Positions 1-7,885 of a stretch of 64,000 bases of DNA are shown piece after piece. Source of the stretch: Streptomyces spirodelae. Lineage in GTDB: Bacteria; Actinomycetota; Actinomycetes; Streptomycetales; Streptomycetaceae. The notes under the pieces were generated by a model, which saw nothing but the letters and a program-made list of their open reading frames with translations, was not told where the DNA came from and searched no databases. Position numbers and translations under genes: made by a program. Where the stretch lies: NCBI RefSeq assembly GCF_017676385.1, contig NZ_JAFFZN010000002.1, positions 124,001 to 188,000 of the forward strand. Reading direction: 5' to 3'. The first letter of the stretch is position 1. The number at the start of each line of letters is the position of its first letter.

Positions 1-386
1 ATCGTCTTGGGATTGGCGACCCCGACCGCGAACCCCTCCCACAGCGTGCGCAGCCCGCTGTGCGCCGTGGCCCGACCCTCGAACGCATCCTGCAGCGAAC
101 GGCGCTGCCGCCACGCCTTGATGCCCAGGTGCACCAAATAGGCGGCGCCCGCCAGCTTCAGCACCGTGAAAACGAGCACGGACCGCTCCACCAGCGTCCC
201 GATCCCCAGCGCCACAGCGACAACCAGGACGTACGCGCCCAGCGTGTTCCCCACCACCGTGGTGAGCGCCGCCCGCCGCCCGTGCGCCAGCGCCCGCCCG
301 ACGACGAACAGCACGCTGGGGCCCGGCACGACGATGAGCAGGAACGACATCGCGGCGAAGGCGAGTACACGGTCGGTGGAGAGCAT
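1..386 (-). CDS. LysE family translocator, partial (C-terminus off the window)
   Basis: The frame starts at an ATG whose complement is at 384-386 and stays open to base 1, so about 128 N-terminal residues are present. The protein opens with a hydrophobic stretch containing VVPGPSVLFVVGRAL, the PGP motif near the N-terminus that marks LysE/RhtB amino-acid and metabolite exporters, followed by two further membrane segments and the polar loop HLGIKAWRQRR. Family members are about 200-210 residues with five to six membrane helices, so roughly 80 residues are missing. The substrate cannot be told. It diverges from the small gene at 517 with a 130-nt gap. Confidence 0.9.
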   Translation of the reverse strand, partial: MLSTDRVLAFAAMSFLLIVVPGPSVLFVVGRALAHGRRAALTTVVGNTLGAYVLVVAVALGIGTLVERSVLVFTVLKLAGAAYLVHLGIKAWRQRRSLQDAFEGRATAHSGLRTLWEGFAVGVANPKT

Positions 387-516
387 ACGTTCATCAAACC
401 CGAGTCCACCCGGCCGCGCATATTCATTTGCACCGGCCGGGTGTTCCCCGCTTGCCTGCAGCTGCCACTGTCGCCGACGGGTCCGAACTGGGCCCCCTCA
501 GGAGTGAATCGAACCG

Positions 517-870
517 ATGCCGCTCATCGAAGTCACCTATGCGCCCGACGTACCCGAAGCGACGCTCCGCGAGCTCGGCTCGGTCCTCCCGCACCTCGTC
601 TCCGTTGCGGTGGAGTGCCCCGAGGAGCCCTACGACGGTGATCTGCAACCCGGCGATGTGGAGCTCCGCTTCCGCCGACTCGGCCCCTTCGACCGGTGCG
701 GCCTGGACGTGGTGATCGAGATCCGCTCCAAGTGGTTCGAGAGCAGAGCCGCCAACCGGCAGGAGCGCGTGGATCAGCTCCACGAGAGCATTGCCGAGGC
801 CACCGGTCTCGACGACTTCGGTGTCTACCTCTCCCTCCCGGTGGCCGCCTGGTCCCAGGGCGAGGAGTAG
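517..870 (+). CDS. tautomerase-like hypothetical protein
   Basis: 117 residues starting MPLIEVTY. A proline directly after the initiator methionine followed by a short beta strand is the hallmark of 4-oxalocrotonate tautomerase-like proteins, where Pro1 is the catalytic base. Spacing of the predicted strand-helix-strand is compatible with that fold: a helix around 12-27, strands around 28-35 and 45-55, then a second similar half beginning near residue 60. I see no sequence identity strong enough to name a substrate. It is monocistronic between the divergent LysE gene and a convergent regulator. The family assignment is an inference from fold pattern; a plain hypothetical protein is the alternative. 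Confidence 0.7.
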   Translation: MPLIEVTYAPDVPEATLRELGSVLPHLVSVAVECPEEPYDGDLQPGDVELRFRRLGPFDRCGLDVVIEIRSKWFESRAANRQERVDQLHESIAEATGLDDFGVYLSLPVAAWSQGEE

Positions 871-903
871 CGGCGTCCCGCCCCAGCCGCTCGCCTCCGC
901 GCC

Positions 904-1662
904 CTATCCGTCATCCGGCCCGCGTCCAGCAGCGCCCTCCGAGTCCGCCTCGGGTCTCGTGTGGAGGATCTCGCGGCCCTGTTCGGCGGCACGGCTGATG
1001 CTCTCACCGACGAAGTCCATGAAGCGGGCGATGTTCTCCAGCCGGGCGGCGGCCGGAGTACCGCGGCCGAGGATGCCGACGCCGTGCCGTGCCGTCTGGG
1101 CGAGCTGGATGGTGCCCTGGGCAGCGGCGATCATCGACTGATACCAGACGTCGTCGTCGACGCTGTAGCGCTCGCGGCGGCGTTCGTCGCGTTCCCGGCG
1201 GACGAGGCCCTGTTCTTCGAGAAACGCGACCGCTTTGGAGACGGACGCCGGGCTGACCTGGAGGTGCTGCACGAGTTCGGACGCGGTGAGGCTGCCCGCG
1301 TCCGTGGTGAGCAGGCAGGTCAGCACCCGGGCCATCATCTTGGGCACGCCCTGCTTCATCAGGAGGGTGGTGAACCCCTCCTCGTACTCGCGCACGACCT
1401 CGGCGTCGCGCCCGTGGGCTTGTTCGGGCACCTGCGCGGCCCCTCGGGGGGCGGCCGGCCTGCGCCGGTGGGCGCGACGTTCGGTGGCGCGGTGTGCCAG
1501 GTCGGCGCGGTAGGCGGTGGGACCGCCGTTGCGCATCACCTCCCGCGTGATCGTGGAGGTGGGGCGATCGAGACGTCTGCCGATCTCCGCGTAGGCCAGC
1601 CCGTCGGCCAGGCCCAGCGCGATCTTCTGGCGTTCCTGCTGGGTGAGTCTGCCTCCCGGCAC
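904..1662 (-). CDS. MarR/GbsR-type regulator with N-terminal IS30-like HTH
   Basis: 252 residues from a GTG start preceded by GGAGGGAG. Residues 6-47 form an HTH_38 domain of the type at the N-terminus of IS30 transposases (LTQQERQKIALGLADG, then IGRRLDRPTSTITREV). A basic linker (61-90) leads to a winged-helix MarR/GbsR domain at about 110-168 (SLTASELVQHLQVSPASVSK, RRERDERRRERYSV). Two DNA-binding domains of different origin therefore sit in one protein. There is no transposase catalytic domain, so it is not an IS remnant. It faces the DUF4097/ABC exporter operon across a 224-nt region full of TTGCAAC elements, and probably represses that operon and itself (inference). Confidence 0.88.
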   Translation of the reverse strand: MPGGRLTQQERQKIALGLADGLAYAEIGRRLDRPTSTITREVMRNGGPTAYRADLAHRATERRAHRRRPAAPRGAAQVPEQAHGRDAEVVREYEEGFTTLLMKQGVPKMMARVLTCLLTTDAGSLTASELVQHLQVSPASVSKAVAFLEEQGLVRRERDERRRERYSVDDDVWYQSMIAAAQGTIQLAQTARHGVGILGRGTPAAARLENIARFMDFVGESISRAAEQGREILHTRPEADSEGAAGRGPDDG

Positions 1663-1718
1663 CGCGATCTCCCTCCGTGCTTCCTGGTGCCTCCACCTTA
1701 GCGTTCACTCCCTAGTCA

Positions 1719-1822
1719 ATGCAACGGTCAGGGGTGTTTCGTTGCATTGTGTGGTGGTCAGTTGCAACGATATTGAGCATCTGAACTGCGGAGATACTGA
1801 TCGAGTGCAACAGGTTCGTTGC
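1719..1822. promoter_or_regulatory. cluster of TTGCAAC operator-like elements
   Basis: Between the divergent regulator (start 1662) and the DUF4097 gene (start 1887) the same core recurs in both orientations: ATGCAACG at 1719-1726 paired with CGTTGCAT at 1740-1747, the palindrome GTTGCAAC at 1761-1768, and TGCAAC at 1806-1811 paired with GTTGC at 1818-1822. This is seen directly. That it is bound by the divergent MarR/GbsR protein is inference from position. Confidence 0.65.
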
Positions 1823-1886
1823 TGGATCTGGAAAAGCAACGTAGCGTTTTCGATGTCAGAAACGACGACCGCAAGAGGAGAGCACG

Positions 1887-2555
1887 ATGCAGAAGTTCGA
1901 CACCCCCGCCCCGGTCTCCGTCGACCTGGACCTCCCCGCCGGGCGCGTGCAGTTCATCGCCGCCGACCGTGCCGACACCACCGTCGAGGTCCTGCCCGCG
2001 AACGCCTCCAAGAGCCGCGATGTGAAGGCGGCGGAACAGACCGAGGTCGCCTACGGTGACGGCGTCCTGCGGATTCACGCCCCGGCCGCGAAGAACCAGT
2101 ACTTCGGCGCCTCCGGGGCCATCGAGGTCACGGTCCAGTTGCCCGCCGGCTCCCATGTCGCGATGAGGTCTTCCTTCGCCGAACTCCGGGGCGTCGGACG
2201 GTTCGGCGACGTCACCTTCCAGGGCGCACAGGGCGGAATCAAGATCGATGAGGCCGCGTCCGTCCGCTCCACCACCTCCGGCGGTGATGTCTCGGTGGGC
2301 CGCCTGACCGGTCCTGCGGAGATCAGCACCGCAAAGGGTGACCTCCGCATCAGCGAAGCCGTGCGGGGCGAGGTCGTGCTGAGCACCCAGATGGGCGACG
2401 TCACCGTCAATGCCGCCGCCGGGGTCTCCGCCTCCCTGGACGCCGGCACCGGTTACGGCCGCATCCACAACGTCCTCAAGAACACCGACGGCGCCGCCGC
2501 TCTGAACATCCACGCCACCACCGCCTACGGCAACATCGCCGCTCACAGCCTCTGA
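1887..2555 (+). CDS. DUF4097 family beta-strand repeat protein
   Basis: 222 residues, ATG preceded by AGGAGAG. The protein is built from short beta-strand turns with repeating G-D-V/I patterns (for example SGGDVSVGRL, AKGDLRIS, QMGDVTVNA), typical of DUF4097 putative adhesin-like beta-solenoid proteins. There is no signal peptide or membrane segment, so it is probably cytosolic. It is the first gene of a three-gene operon with an ABC exporter 10 nt downstream, a common arrangement in streptomycetes. Its role is unknown; a scaffold or accessory role for the exporter is a guess. Confidence 0.85.
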   Translation: MQKFDTPAPVSVDLDLPAGRVQFIAADRADTTVEVLPANASKSRDVKAAEQTEVAYGDGVLRIHAPAAKNQYFGASGAIEVTVQLPAGSHVAMRSSFAELRGVGRFGDVTFQGAQGGIKIDEAASVRSTTSGGDVSVGRLTGPAEISTAKGDLRISEAVRGEVVLSTQMGDVTVNAAAGVSASLDAGTGYGRIHNVLKNTDGAAALNIHATTAYGNIAAHSL

Positions 2556-2565
2556 GGAGCACACC

Positions 2566-3507
2566 ATGACGAACCCCGCCATCACGGCGAACGGCCTGCG
2601 CAAGTCCTACGGCGACAAGGTGGTACTGGACGGCATCGATCTGACCGTCCCCGAAGGAACGGTCTTCTCGCTGCTCGGCCCGAACGGCGCGGGTAAGACC
2701 ACGGCGGTGAAGATCCTCTCCACGCTGATCGCCGCTGATGGCGGGCAGGCCCGGGTCGCGGGTCACGACATTGCCGGTGAGGCGCAGGGGGTGCGTGGCG
2801 CGATAGGCGTCACCGGTCAGTTCTCCGCTGTGGACGGTCTGATCACGGGTGAGGAGAACATGCTTCTGATGGCGGACCTGCACCACCTTCCGCGCCGTGA
2901 GGGCCGGCGTGTCGCCGCCGAGCTTCTGGAGCGCTTCGACCTGGTGGACGCGGCGAGGAAGCCCGCCTCCACCTACTCCGGGGGCATGAGACGCCGGTTG
3001 GACATCGCGATGACGCTGGTGGGCAGCCCGCGGATCATCTTCCTGGACGAGCCGACCACCGGCCTGGACCCGCGCTCGCGCCACAACATGTGGCAGATCA
3101 TCCGCGAGCTGGTCTCCGGCGGCGTCACCGTCTTCCTCACCACCCAGTACCTGGAGGAGGCCGACGAACTCGCCGACCGCATCGCGGTCCTGAGCGACGG
3201 AAAGATCGCTGCGGAGGGGAGCGCGGAGGAGCTCAAGCGCCTCATCCCCGGCGGCCACATCCGGCTGCGCTTCACCGACCCGGCCACCTACCAGGCGGCC
3301 GCTTCCTGCCTGCGGGAGACCACCCGCGACGACGACGCCCTCACCCTCCAGATCCCCAGCGACGGCAGCCAACGCGAGTTGCGCTCCCTCCTGGACTGGC
3401 TGGACTCGGCCGGTATCGAAGCGGACGAGCTGACCGTGCACACCCCCGACCTGGACGACGTCTTCTTCGCCCTCACCACCCGCCAGCCCAAGGAGACCAC
3501 CCGATGA
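2566..3507 (+). CDS. DrrA-like ABC transporter ATP-binding protein
   Basis: 313 residues. Walker A GPNGAGKTT at 38-46, signature YSGGMRRR at 137-144 and Walker B IIFLDEPTTG at 157-166 are intact, so it should hydrolyse ATP. The C-terminal extension after residue 225 is the DrrA-type domain found in daunorubicin-resistance exporters. It pairs with the permease that starts 4 nt before its stop (ATGA overlap at 3504-3507), giving a one-NBD plus one-TMD exporter for a hydrophobic compound. The drug or lipid exported cannot be read from sequence. Probably controlled by the divergent MarR/GbsR regulator at 904-1662. Confidence 0.95.
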   Translation: MTNPAITANGLRKSYGDKVVLDGIDLTVPEGTVFSLLGPNGAGKTTAVKILSTLIAADGGQARVAGHDIAGEAQGVRGAIGVTGQFSAVDGLITGEENMLLMADLHHLPRREGRRVAAELLERFDLVDAARKPASTYSGGMRRRLDIAMTLVGSPRIIFLDEPTTGLDPRSRHNMWQIIRELVSGGVTVFLTTQYLEEADELADRIAVLSDGKIAAEGSAEELKRLIPGGHIRLRFTDPATYQAAASCLRETTRDDDALTLQIPSDGSQRELRSLLDWLDSAGIEADELTVHTPDLDDVFFALTTRQPKETTR

Positions 3508-4295
3508 GCACCCTGTCCCTCGCCGTCCGCGACTCGACCACCATGCTGCGCCGCAACCTCCTGCACGCCCGGCGCTATCCCTCCCTCACACTGAACCTGC
3601 TTTTGACCCCGATCATGCTGTTGCTGCTGTTCGTGTACGTCTTCGGGGACACGATGAGCGCGGGCATCGACGGCGGCGGCCCGAACCGCTCCGCCTACAT
3701 CGCCTACCTGGTGCCGGGCCTTCTCCTGATGACCATCGGCAGCACGGTGGTCGGCACGGCGGTCTCGGTCTCCAACGACATGACGGAGGGGATCATCGCC
3801 CGCTTCCGCACCATGGCCATCCACCGCCCCTCCGTCCTGATCGGGCATGTGGTCGGCAGCGTGCTGCAGTCGGTTGTCAGTGTGGTGCTGGTGGGTGCGG
3901 TGGCGGTGGCCATCGGCTTCCGCTCCACCGACGCCACAGCGTTGGAGTGGCTGGCGGCGTTCGGGCTGATCGCACTGGTCGCGCTGGCCTTCACCTGGAT
4001 CGCGGTGGGTATGGGCATGGGCGCCCCGAACGCGGAGGCGGCCAGCAACAATGCCACGCCGCTGATCATCCTTCCGCTGATCTCCAGTGCCTTCGTCCCG
4101 CTGGAGGCGATGCCGGGCTGGTTCCAGCCGATCGCGGAGTACCAGCCCTTCACCCCCGCCATCGAAACCCTGCGCGGCCTCCTGCTGGGCACCGACATCG
4201 GCAACAACGCCTGGCTGGCGATCGCCTGGACCGTCGGCCTCACCCTCCTCGGCTACCTCTGGTCCACCGCACAGTTCAACCGCGACCCGAAGTAG
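3504..4295 (+). CDS. DrrB-like ABC transporter permease (ABC-2 type)
   Basis: 263 residues with about six membrane segments, including LTLNLLLTPIMLLLLFVYVF near residues 27-46 and a pair around 125-170. The segment PLIILPLISSAFVPLEAMPG followed by YQPFTPAIETLRGLLLG is the conserved C-terminal region of ABC-2 permeases of the DrrB/NodJ group. The start overlaps the ATPase stop by 4 nt, so translation is coupled. It forms the membrane half of the exporter with the preceding gene. Confidence 0.95.
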   Translation: MSTLSLAVRDSTTMLRRNLLHARRYPSLTLNLLLTPIMLLLLFVYVFGDTMSAGIDGGGPNRSAYIAYLVPGLLLMTIGSTVVGTAVSVSNDMTEGIIARFRTMAIHRPSVLIGHVVGSVLQSVVSVVLVGAVAVAIGFRSTDATALEWLAAFGLIALVALAFTWIAVGMGMGAPNAEAASNNATPLIILPLISSAFVPLEAMPGWFQPIAEYQPFTPAIETLRGLLLGTDIGNNAWLAIAWTVGLTLLGYLWSTAQFNRDPK

Positions 4296-4356
4296 ACGGC
4301 AGCCCCCTCTTACGTCAATGGCGAAGCGCCGGACGGAAGGGGGGCTCCGCCATGCC

Positions 4357-4905
4357 TCAGTGCAACTGGTGCGAGAACGCGACCACGAACAACGAAGCGC
4401 CAACGCAGCTCAGCAGCACGATCGGCAGCACCCACGCCGGTCTCCGCTCACCGCGCAGCGGCGCCGTCATCCGCCGGTGCAGGGCGGCGAGGCCGTACAG
4501 CAGCCCGACCGACACGGCGGTGACCGGCAGACTCACCGCGAAGTGCGCGAGCCAGGCCCCCGCTTTGGTGGGCCCGCCCCAGGAGTCGTCGTAGGGGCCG
4601 CTGTCCACGAAGCCGTAGAAGAGCCCGCGCGCGGTGCCAATGGCGAGCACACCCGTCACGATCAGCGCCAGTACGCCGAGCAGCACAGTGAGGAAAGCGT
4701 GCACCATGACCCGCCCCCTCCCCGTCCCCGCTCCGGCCCGCAGTGCCCGCCGGGCCGGGGCGTCCTGCCCGCCGAGCGCCATGACGAGGGCGAACAGGCC
4801 GGCCGGGAAGAGGGTGAGGGCCTCTCCCATCTGCCGCCCGAACCCTGCCCCGCGGGACGGTATGGAGGAGGATGCGGGCGCTGTGGCATTCCGGGAAGCG
4901 TTCAT
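4357..4905 (-). CDS. hypothetical membrane protein
   Basis: 182 residues from an ATG complementary to 4903-4905; the frame is open further upstream but that part has no membrane or coding-like character. Four hydrophobic segments are visible: around 33-47 (LFPAGLFALVMALGG), 70-92 (AFLTVLLGVLALIVTGVLAI), 118-138 (LAHFAVSLPVTAVSVGLLYG) and 157-175. I recognise no family. It converges on the exporter operon and lies downstream of the DUF397 gene with a 71-nt gap, so it may be separately transcribed. Confidence 0.7.
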   Translation of the reverse strand: MNASRNATAPASSSIPSRGAGFGRQMGEALTLFPAGLFALVMALGGQDAPARRALRAGAGTGRGRVMVHAFLTVLLGVLALIVTGVLAIGTARGLFYGFVDSGPYDDSWGGPTKAGAWLAHFAVSLPVTAVSVGLLYGLAALHRRMTAPLRGERRPAWVLPIVLLSCVGASLFVVAFSHQLH

Positions 4906-4976
4906 GACAGCGAAGCTACGGCGCAGGCTTCGCGCTGTACGAGCTACCACGGAGCCAATGCGCTCCGCTGTGGCCC

Positions 4977-5186
4977 CTACTGCGGTAGGGGGTGCCCCGC
5001 GAGGCCGTCGACGAACGCCCGCCACGCCCCCGCCCCGAAGTACGCGGTCCCGCGTGCGGGGTCCTTGCTGTCGCGGACCGCGCACCCACCGTCAGCCGTT
5101 TCCGCCACTTCCACGCACTCATTGGCGGTACCACCGCCGGAATACGGAGATTTGCGGAACGGGCCGACAACGGTCCGGGGGCTCAT
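4977..5186 (-). CDS. DUF397 domain protein
   Basis: 69 residues. The pattern FRKSPYSGGGTANECVEVA, then CAVRDSKDP and a terminal WRAFVDGL is diagnostic of DUF397, a small family almost confined to actinomycetes and nearly always encoded beside an XRE regulator with a DUF5753 domain. Its ATG overlaps the stop of the upstream XRE gene (ATGA at 5183-5186), so the two are co-translated. Known relatives act with the XRE partner in a repressor/antagonist pair affecting development and antibiotic production (WhiJ/BldB-related systems); the role of this copy is not known. Confidence 0.95.
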   Translation of the reverse strand: MSPRTVVGPFRKSPYSGGGTANECVEVAETADGGCAVRDSKDPARGTAYFGAGAWRAFVDGLAGHPLPQ

Positions 5187-6055
5187 GCGGATTCCTCTTC
5201 CTCGGGGATCTCGGAGACAAGCTTCTGGATGAAGTCTCGGGTCTGGTCGGTAGGTAGGGCGGCTGAGCGCAGCGCGTCGAAGGAGAGGGCGTATGGCGTC
5301 GTCAACTCGTCGTCCTCCAGGACGACGCTCTCCTGATGGGTGTCTTGGACAACCGCCGACGGCGCCCACTCCCCGTCGAAGGACAACATGACAAAGGGCG
5401 GTGCACTGGTCGCCGCGGACCACTCGGCCAGTGGGAGAACCTGCAAACTGACCAGCGGCTGCTGTTGAAGCAAGAGCAGGTCGAGCAGTTGAGCGCGCTG
5501 AGTCCGCGGATCGGGCATCGAAGTGAGAGCGGGCTCCCAGACGACCGCTGCCAGCCGGGCGCCGGAGCCGAGGAACTGCTGCCGCCGTTGTTGGCGGATC
5601 GCGACGATGCGCTCGATGCCCGCGTCCTCGCATAGCGTCGGATTCGCAGCGGCCAGCGCCCTCGTGTACGGCTCAGTCTGCAACAGCCCCGGCACCAGCG
5701 CGGTCTGCCACGTGCGGATGAATGTGGCGTCGGACTCCAACGCCAGGTAGTCGCCCAGCTTGTCCGGCACCGGTACCGGTTGGTTGACCCACCAGCCGCG
5801 CTTTGTGGCGCTTCGGGCAAGCCGCTCAAGCTGTGAGCGCGTCGTCTCGTCGTCCACCTCGTAGAGGTCCAGCAGGTAGCGGACTTCCGGGACGCGGGCG
5901 CAGTTCGCTCCGGACTCGATGCGGCTTATCTTTGCCGTCGAGCAGCCCAGCGCTTTGGCCGCGTGCTCCTGATCGAGCTTCGCGGCCAGTCGGTATCGCC
6001 GCAGCGCGGAGCCGAGCCGCCTGCCGCGCATCGTGGGCTTCCGGTCCGAGGGCAT
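5183..6055 (-). CDS. XRE family regulator with DUF5753 domain
   Basis: 290 residues. The start at 6055 is chosen because GGGGAGGA lies 5-7 nt upstream and the HTH begins soon after. Residues 14-60 are an XRE HTH (LGSALRRYRLAAKLDQEHAA, KISRIESG). The remainder matches DUF5753, with FIRTWQTALVPGLLQTEPYT near residue 112 and the REQ-like RIVAIRQQRRQQFLG segment. It is the standard partner of the overlapping DUF397 gene and is divergent from the RsbW-like gene at 6266. Two short palindromes in the 210-nt gap are plausible operators. Confidence 0.95.
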   Translation of the reverse strand: MPSDRKPTMRGRRLGSALRRYRLAAKLDQEHAAKALGCSTAKISRIESGANCARVPEVRYLLDLYEVDDETTRSQLERLARSATKRGWWVNQPVPVPDKLGDYLALESDATFIRTWQTALVPGLLQTEPYTRALAAANPTLCEDAGIERIVAIRQQRRQQFLGSGARLAAVVWEPALTSMPDPRTQRAQLLDLLLLQQQPLVSLQVLPLAEWSAATSAPPFVMLSFDGEWAPSAVVQDTHQESVVLEDDELTTPYALSFDALRSAALPTDQTRDFIQKLVSEIPEEEESA

Positions 6056-6133
6056 GGGTCCTCCCCTTCTTGCTTCCCCAAGTCTGCACATCAACTGGCT
6101 GAGTGGGACAGCAGTTTGAGGCGCAGACTCTCT

Positions 6134-6165
6134 GGCAAGCTTGCCATGTAGATGACTTGCCAAGC
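6134..6165. promoter_or_regulatory. paired GGCAAGCTTGCC / CTTGCCAAG dyads
   Basis: GGCAAGCTTGCC at 6134-6145 is a perfect 12-bp palindrome, and CTTGCCAAG at 6156-6164 repeats the same half-site in a 9-bp palindrome. They lie 79 bp upstream of the XRE start and about 100 bp upstream of the RsbW-like gene, so one protein could control both directions. Binding by the XRE protein is inference. Confidence 0.5.
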
Positions 6166-6265
6166 GCTCCGCTTAGCCGTAGCGTGATTTGCCTCACTCA
6201 GTGTGTCCGCAAAGACGCCAAGAGTGAGTGACTTCCATCTGCTCACCCGCCCCCGGGGAGGCCCC

Positions 6266-6691
6266 ATGTCCGGGCGTACGAACATCGCAAGGTTCCGCAT
6301 CAGCAAGGCGTCCGTGCCGAAGGCGCGGGAACATGTGCGGCTGGTACTCAGAGAGTGGAAGCTCGGACAGGTGAGCGACGACGCGGTGCTCATCGCAAGT
6401 GAGTTGGCGACCAACGTCGTCACCCACGCCGCACGGGGAATCGGCGACTACTTCGGACTCGTACTCCGCCGCCGGGACGGCGTCCTCGTGCTGGAGGTCT
6501 CCGACTCGTTCCAGTGGGAGATGCCGGAACTCCGCAAACCAGACCCGGAAGAGGTATCGGGCCGCGGATTACTACTGGTCGACGCCCTCTCACAGGCGTG
6601 GGGCGTACGCCCTCGCGCGGGGGCCGGCAAAACAGTCTGGGTGCACCTCGCCGCACCCTGCGACGCCCGAACGCGGCGGTCTCCAGGGTAA
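6266..6691 (+). CDS. RsbW-like ATP-binding protein (HATPase_c_2), TTA codon
   Basis: 141 residues from the ATG at 6266, which has GGGGAG at 6255-6260; an upstream in-frame start at 6203 would add 21 poorly conserved residues. The N-box is ELATNVVTHA (46-55) and the G2 region SGRGLLLVDALSQAWGV (98-114), as in RsbW/SpoIIAB-type anti-sigma kinases. The G1 box is degenerate (LEVSDSFQWEMP). Leucine 102 is encoded by TTA at 6569-6571, so translation may depend on the bldA tRNA. Its stop shares an A with the ATG of the next gene (TAATG). Streptomycetes carry dozens of such proteins, often next to XRE/DUF397 pairs, with mostly unknown partners. Confidence 0.92.
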   Translation: MSGRTNIARFRISKASVPKAREHVRLVLREWKLGQVSDDAVLIASELATNVVTHAARGIGDYFGLVLRRRDGVLVLEVSDSFQWEMPELRKPDPEEVSGRGLLLVDALSQAWGVRPRAGAGKTVWVHLAAPCDARTRRSPG

Positions 6692-7821
6692 TGTCCGGCG
6701 CCATGGGCGAGACTCACCCGCATGTCTGGGCCGCGGACGCGATCCGGCGCATACAGGAAGACGGCAGGTACGGCCCGCCTGAGGCGCCTGCCTCGGCCGG
6801 CCCGCGCGAAGCCCTCACCCCGCTGCGGCGCCTGTCCGCTGCTGAGGGCTTCGAGGGGGTCGAGGGGGTCGACATCTATCTCAAGGACGAGTCCGCGCTG
6901 CCCACCGGCAGCCTGAAGTACCGCCTGGTGCGTGCCATGTTCGGCGAGGCACTCACCGGCGGGCGGATAGGGGAGGGCACGCCGGTGTTCGCGGCGACGG
7001 GCGGAGCGGTCGCGGCGGCCGGGGCCCGGTTCGCGAAGCTGCTCGGGTTGCCGTTCACCGCCGTCGTACCGGCGAAGACCCCGGCGCGTCTTCTGGAGCG
7101 GATCGAGGCCGCGGGTGGGCAGTGGCAGGTGGGGGAGCGGCCGCCCGCCGCGGTGCAGCAGGAAGCCCGCGAGCTGGCCGACCGCTGTGGCGGCCACCTG
7201 CTCGACCACTTCGCCGACGCCGAACGGGCGGTGGCCGGTTGGGGGGAGCCGACGATCGCGGACGAGATCTTCCACCAGCTGCGGGGCGAGCCGCACCCGG
7301 TGCCGGAATGGATCGTGACCGGGGCCGGTACCGGCGCCACCTCGGCGACGATCGGACGTCACCTGCGGTACCACGGCCGCCCCAGTCGGCTGGCCGTGGT
7401 GGACCCGGAGAACTCCGCGTACTTCCCCGCCTGGGCGAGCGGCTGTGACGACTACGCCACAGGGATGCCGTCCCGGATTCCCGGCATCGGCCGTCCGCGC
7501 ACCGAGCCGGGTTTCCTGCCGTCGGTGATCGACCTGGTGATCCCGGTGCCGGACGCCGCCTCGATCGCGGCGATGCGCCGTCTGCACTCGGCGGGCATCG
7601 ATGCCGGACCGGCAACCGGGACCGCCCTGTGGGGTGTGTGCCACCTGGTGGCCCGGATGCGCGAAGCCGGGAAGCGGGGCAGCGTCGTCCTCGTCCTCGG
7701 TGACGCGTCCGAGCCGTACCGGGACACGTACTGCAGTGCGGAGTGGGTACGCGCCCGGGGCCTCGATCCCGCACCGTACGAGGCCGACCTGGAACGCTTC
7801 GCCCGCACAGGCACCTGGTGA
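6691..7821 (+). CDS. PLP-dependent cysteine synthase-like / cysteine desulfhydrase family enzyme
   Basis: 376 residues, starting 1 nt inside the stop of the preceding gene. The fold-type II PLP motif KDESALPTGSLKYR is at 65-78, with Lys76 as the likely Schiff-base lysine (the SLK[DYS]R pattern). ATGGAVAAAGARFAK is the phosphate/substrate loop counterpart and TGAGTGATSATIGRHLRY the glycine-rich PLP-phosphate loop. Layout and length resemble actinobacterial Cds1-type L-cysteine desulfhydrases rather than CysK. It probably acts on cysteine or a related amino acid in the cytosol; the exact reaction is unproven. A terminator follows at 7828-7860. Confidence 0.88.
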   Translation: MSGAMGETHPHVWAADAIRRIQEDGRYGPPEAPASAGPREALTPLRRLSAAEGFEGVEGVDIYLKDESALPTGSLKYRLVRAMFGEALTGGRIGEGTPVFAATGGAVAAAGARFAKLLGLPFTAVVPAKTPARLLERIEAAGGQWQVGERPPAAVQQEARELADRCGGHLLDHFADAERAVAGWGEPTIADEIFHQLRGEPHPVPEWIVTGAGTGATSATIGRHLRYHGRPSRLAVVDPENSAYFPAWASGCDDYATGMPSRIPGIGRPRTEPGFLPSVIDLVIPVPDAASIAAMRRLHSAGIDAGPATGTALWGVCHLVARMREAGKRGSVVLVLGDASEPYRDTYCSAEWVRARGLDPAPYEADLERFARTGTW

Positions 7822-7827
7822 CCAGTT

Positions 7828-7860
7828 TTTTTCATCACCCCCTGAGCCGGTGACGAAAAA
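7828..7860. terminator. bidirectional rho-independent terminator
   Basis: TTTTTCATCACC at 7828-7839 pairs with GGTGACGAAAAA at 7849-7860, with one A/C mismatch and a 9-nt loop. The T/A runs at both ends let it act for the PLP enzyme gene (+) and for the MFS gene (-), which converge on it. Confidence 0.85.
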
Positions 7861-7885
7861 CAACAGACGTCCGTCCAGGGCGCCC

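Noticed and set aside
904..1662. Remnant of an IS30 element
   Set aside because: Only the HTH resembles IS30; the rest is a complete MarR/GbsR domain, there is no DDE core, and no terminal inverted repeats were seen.
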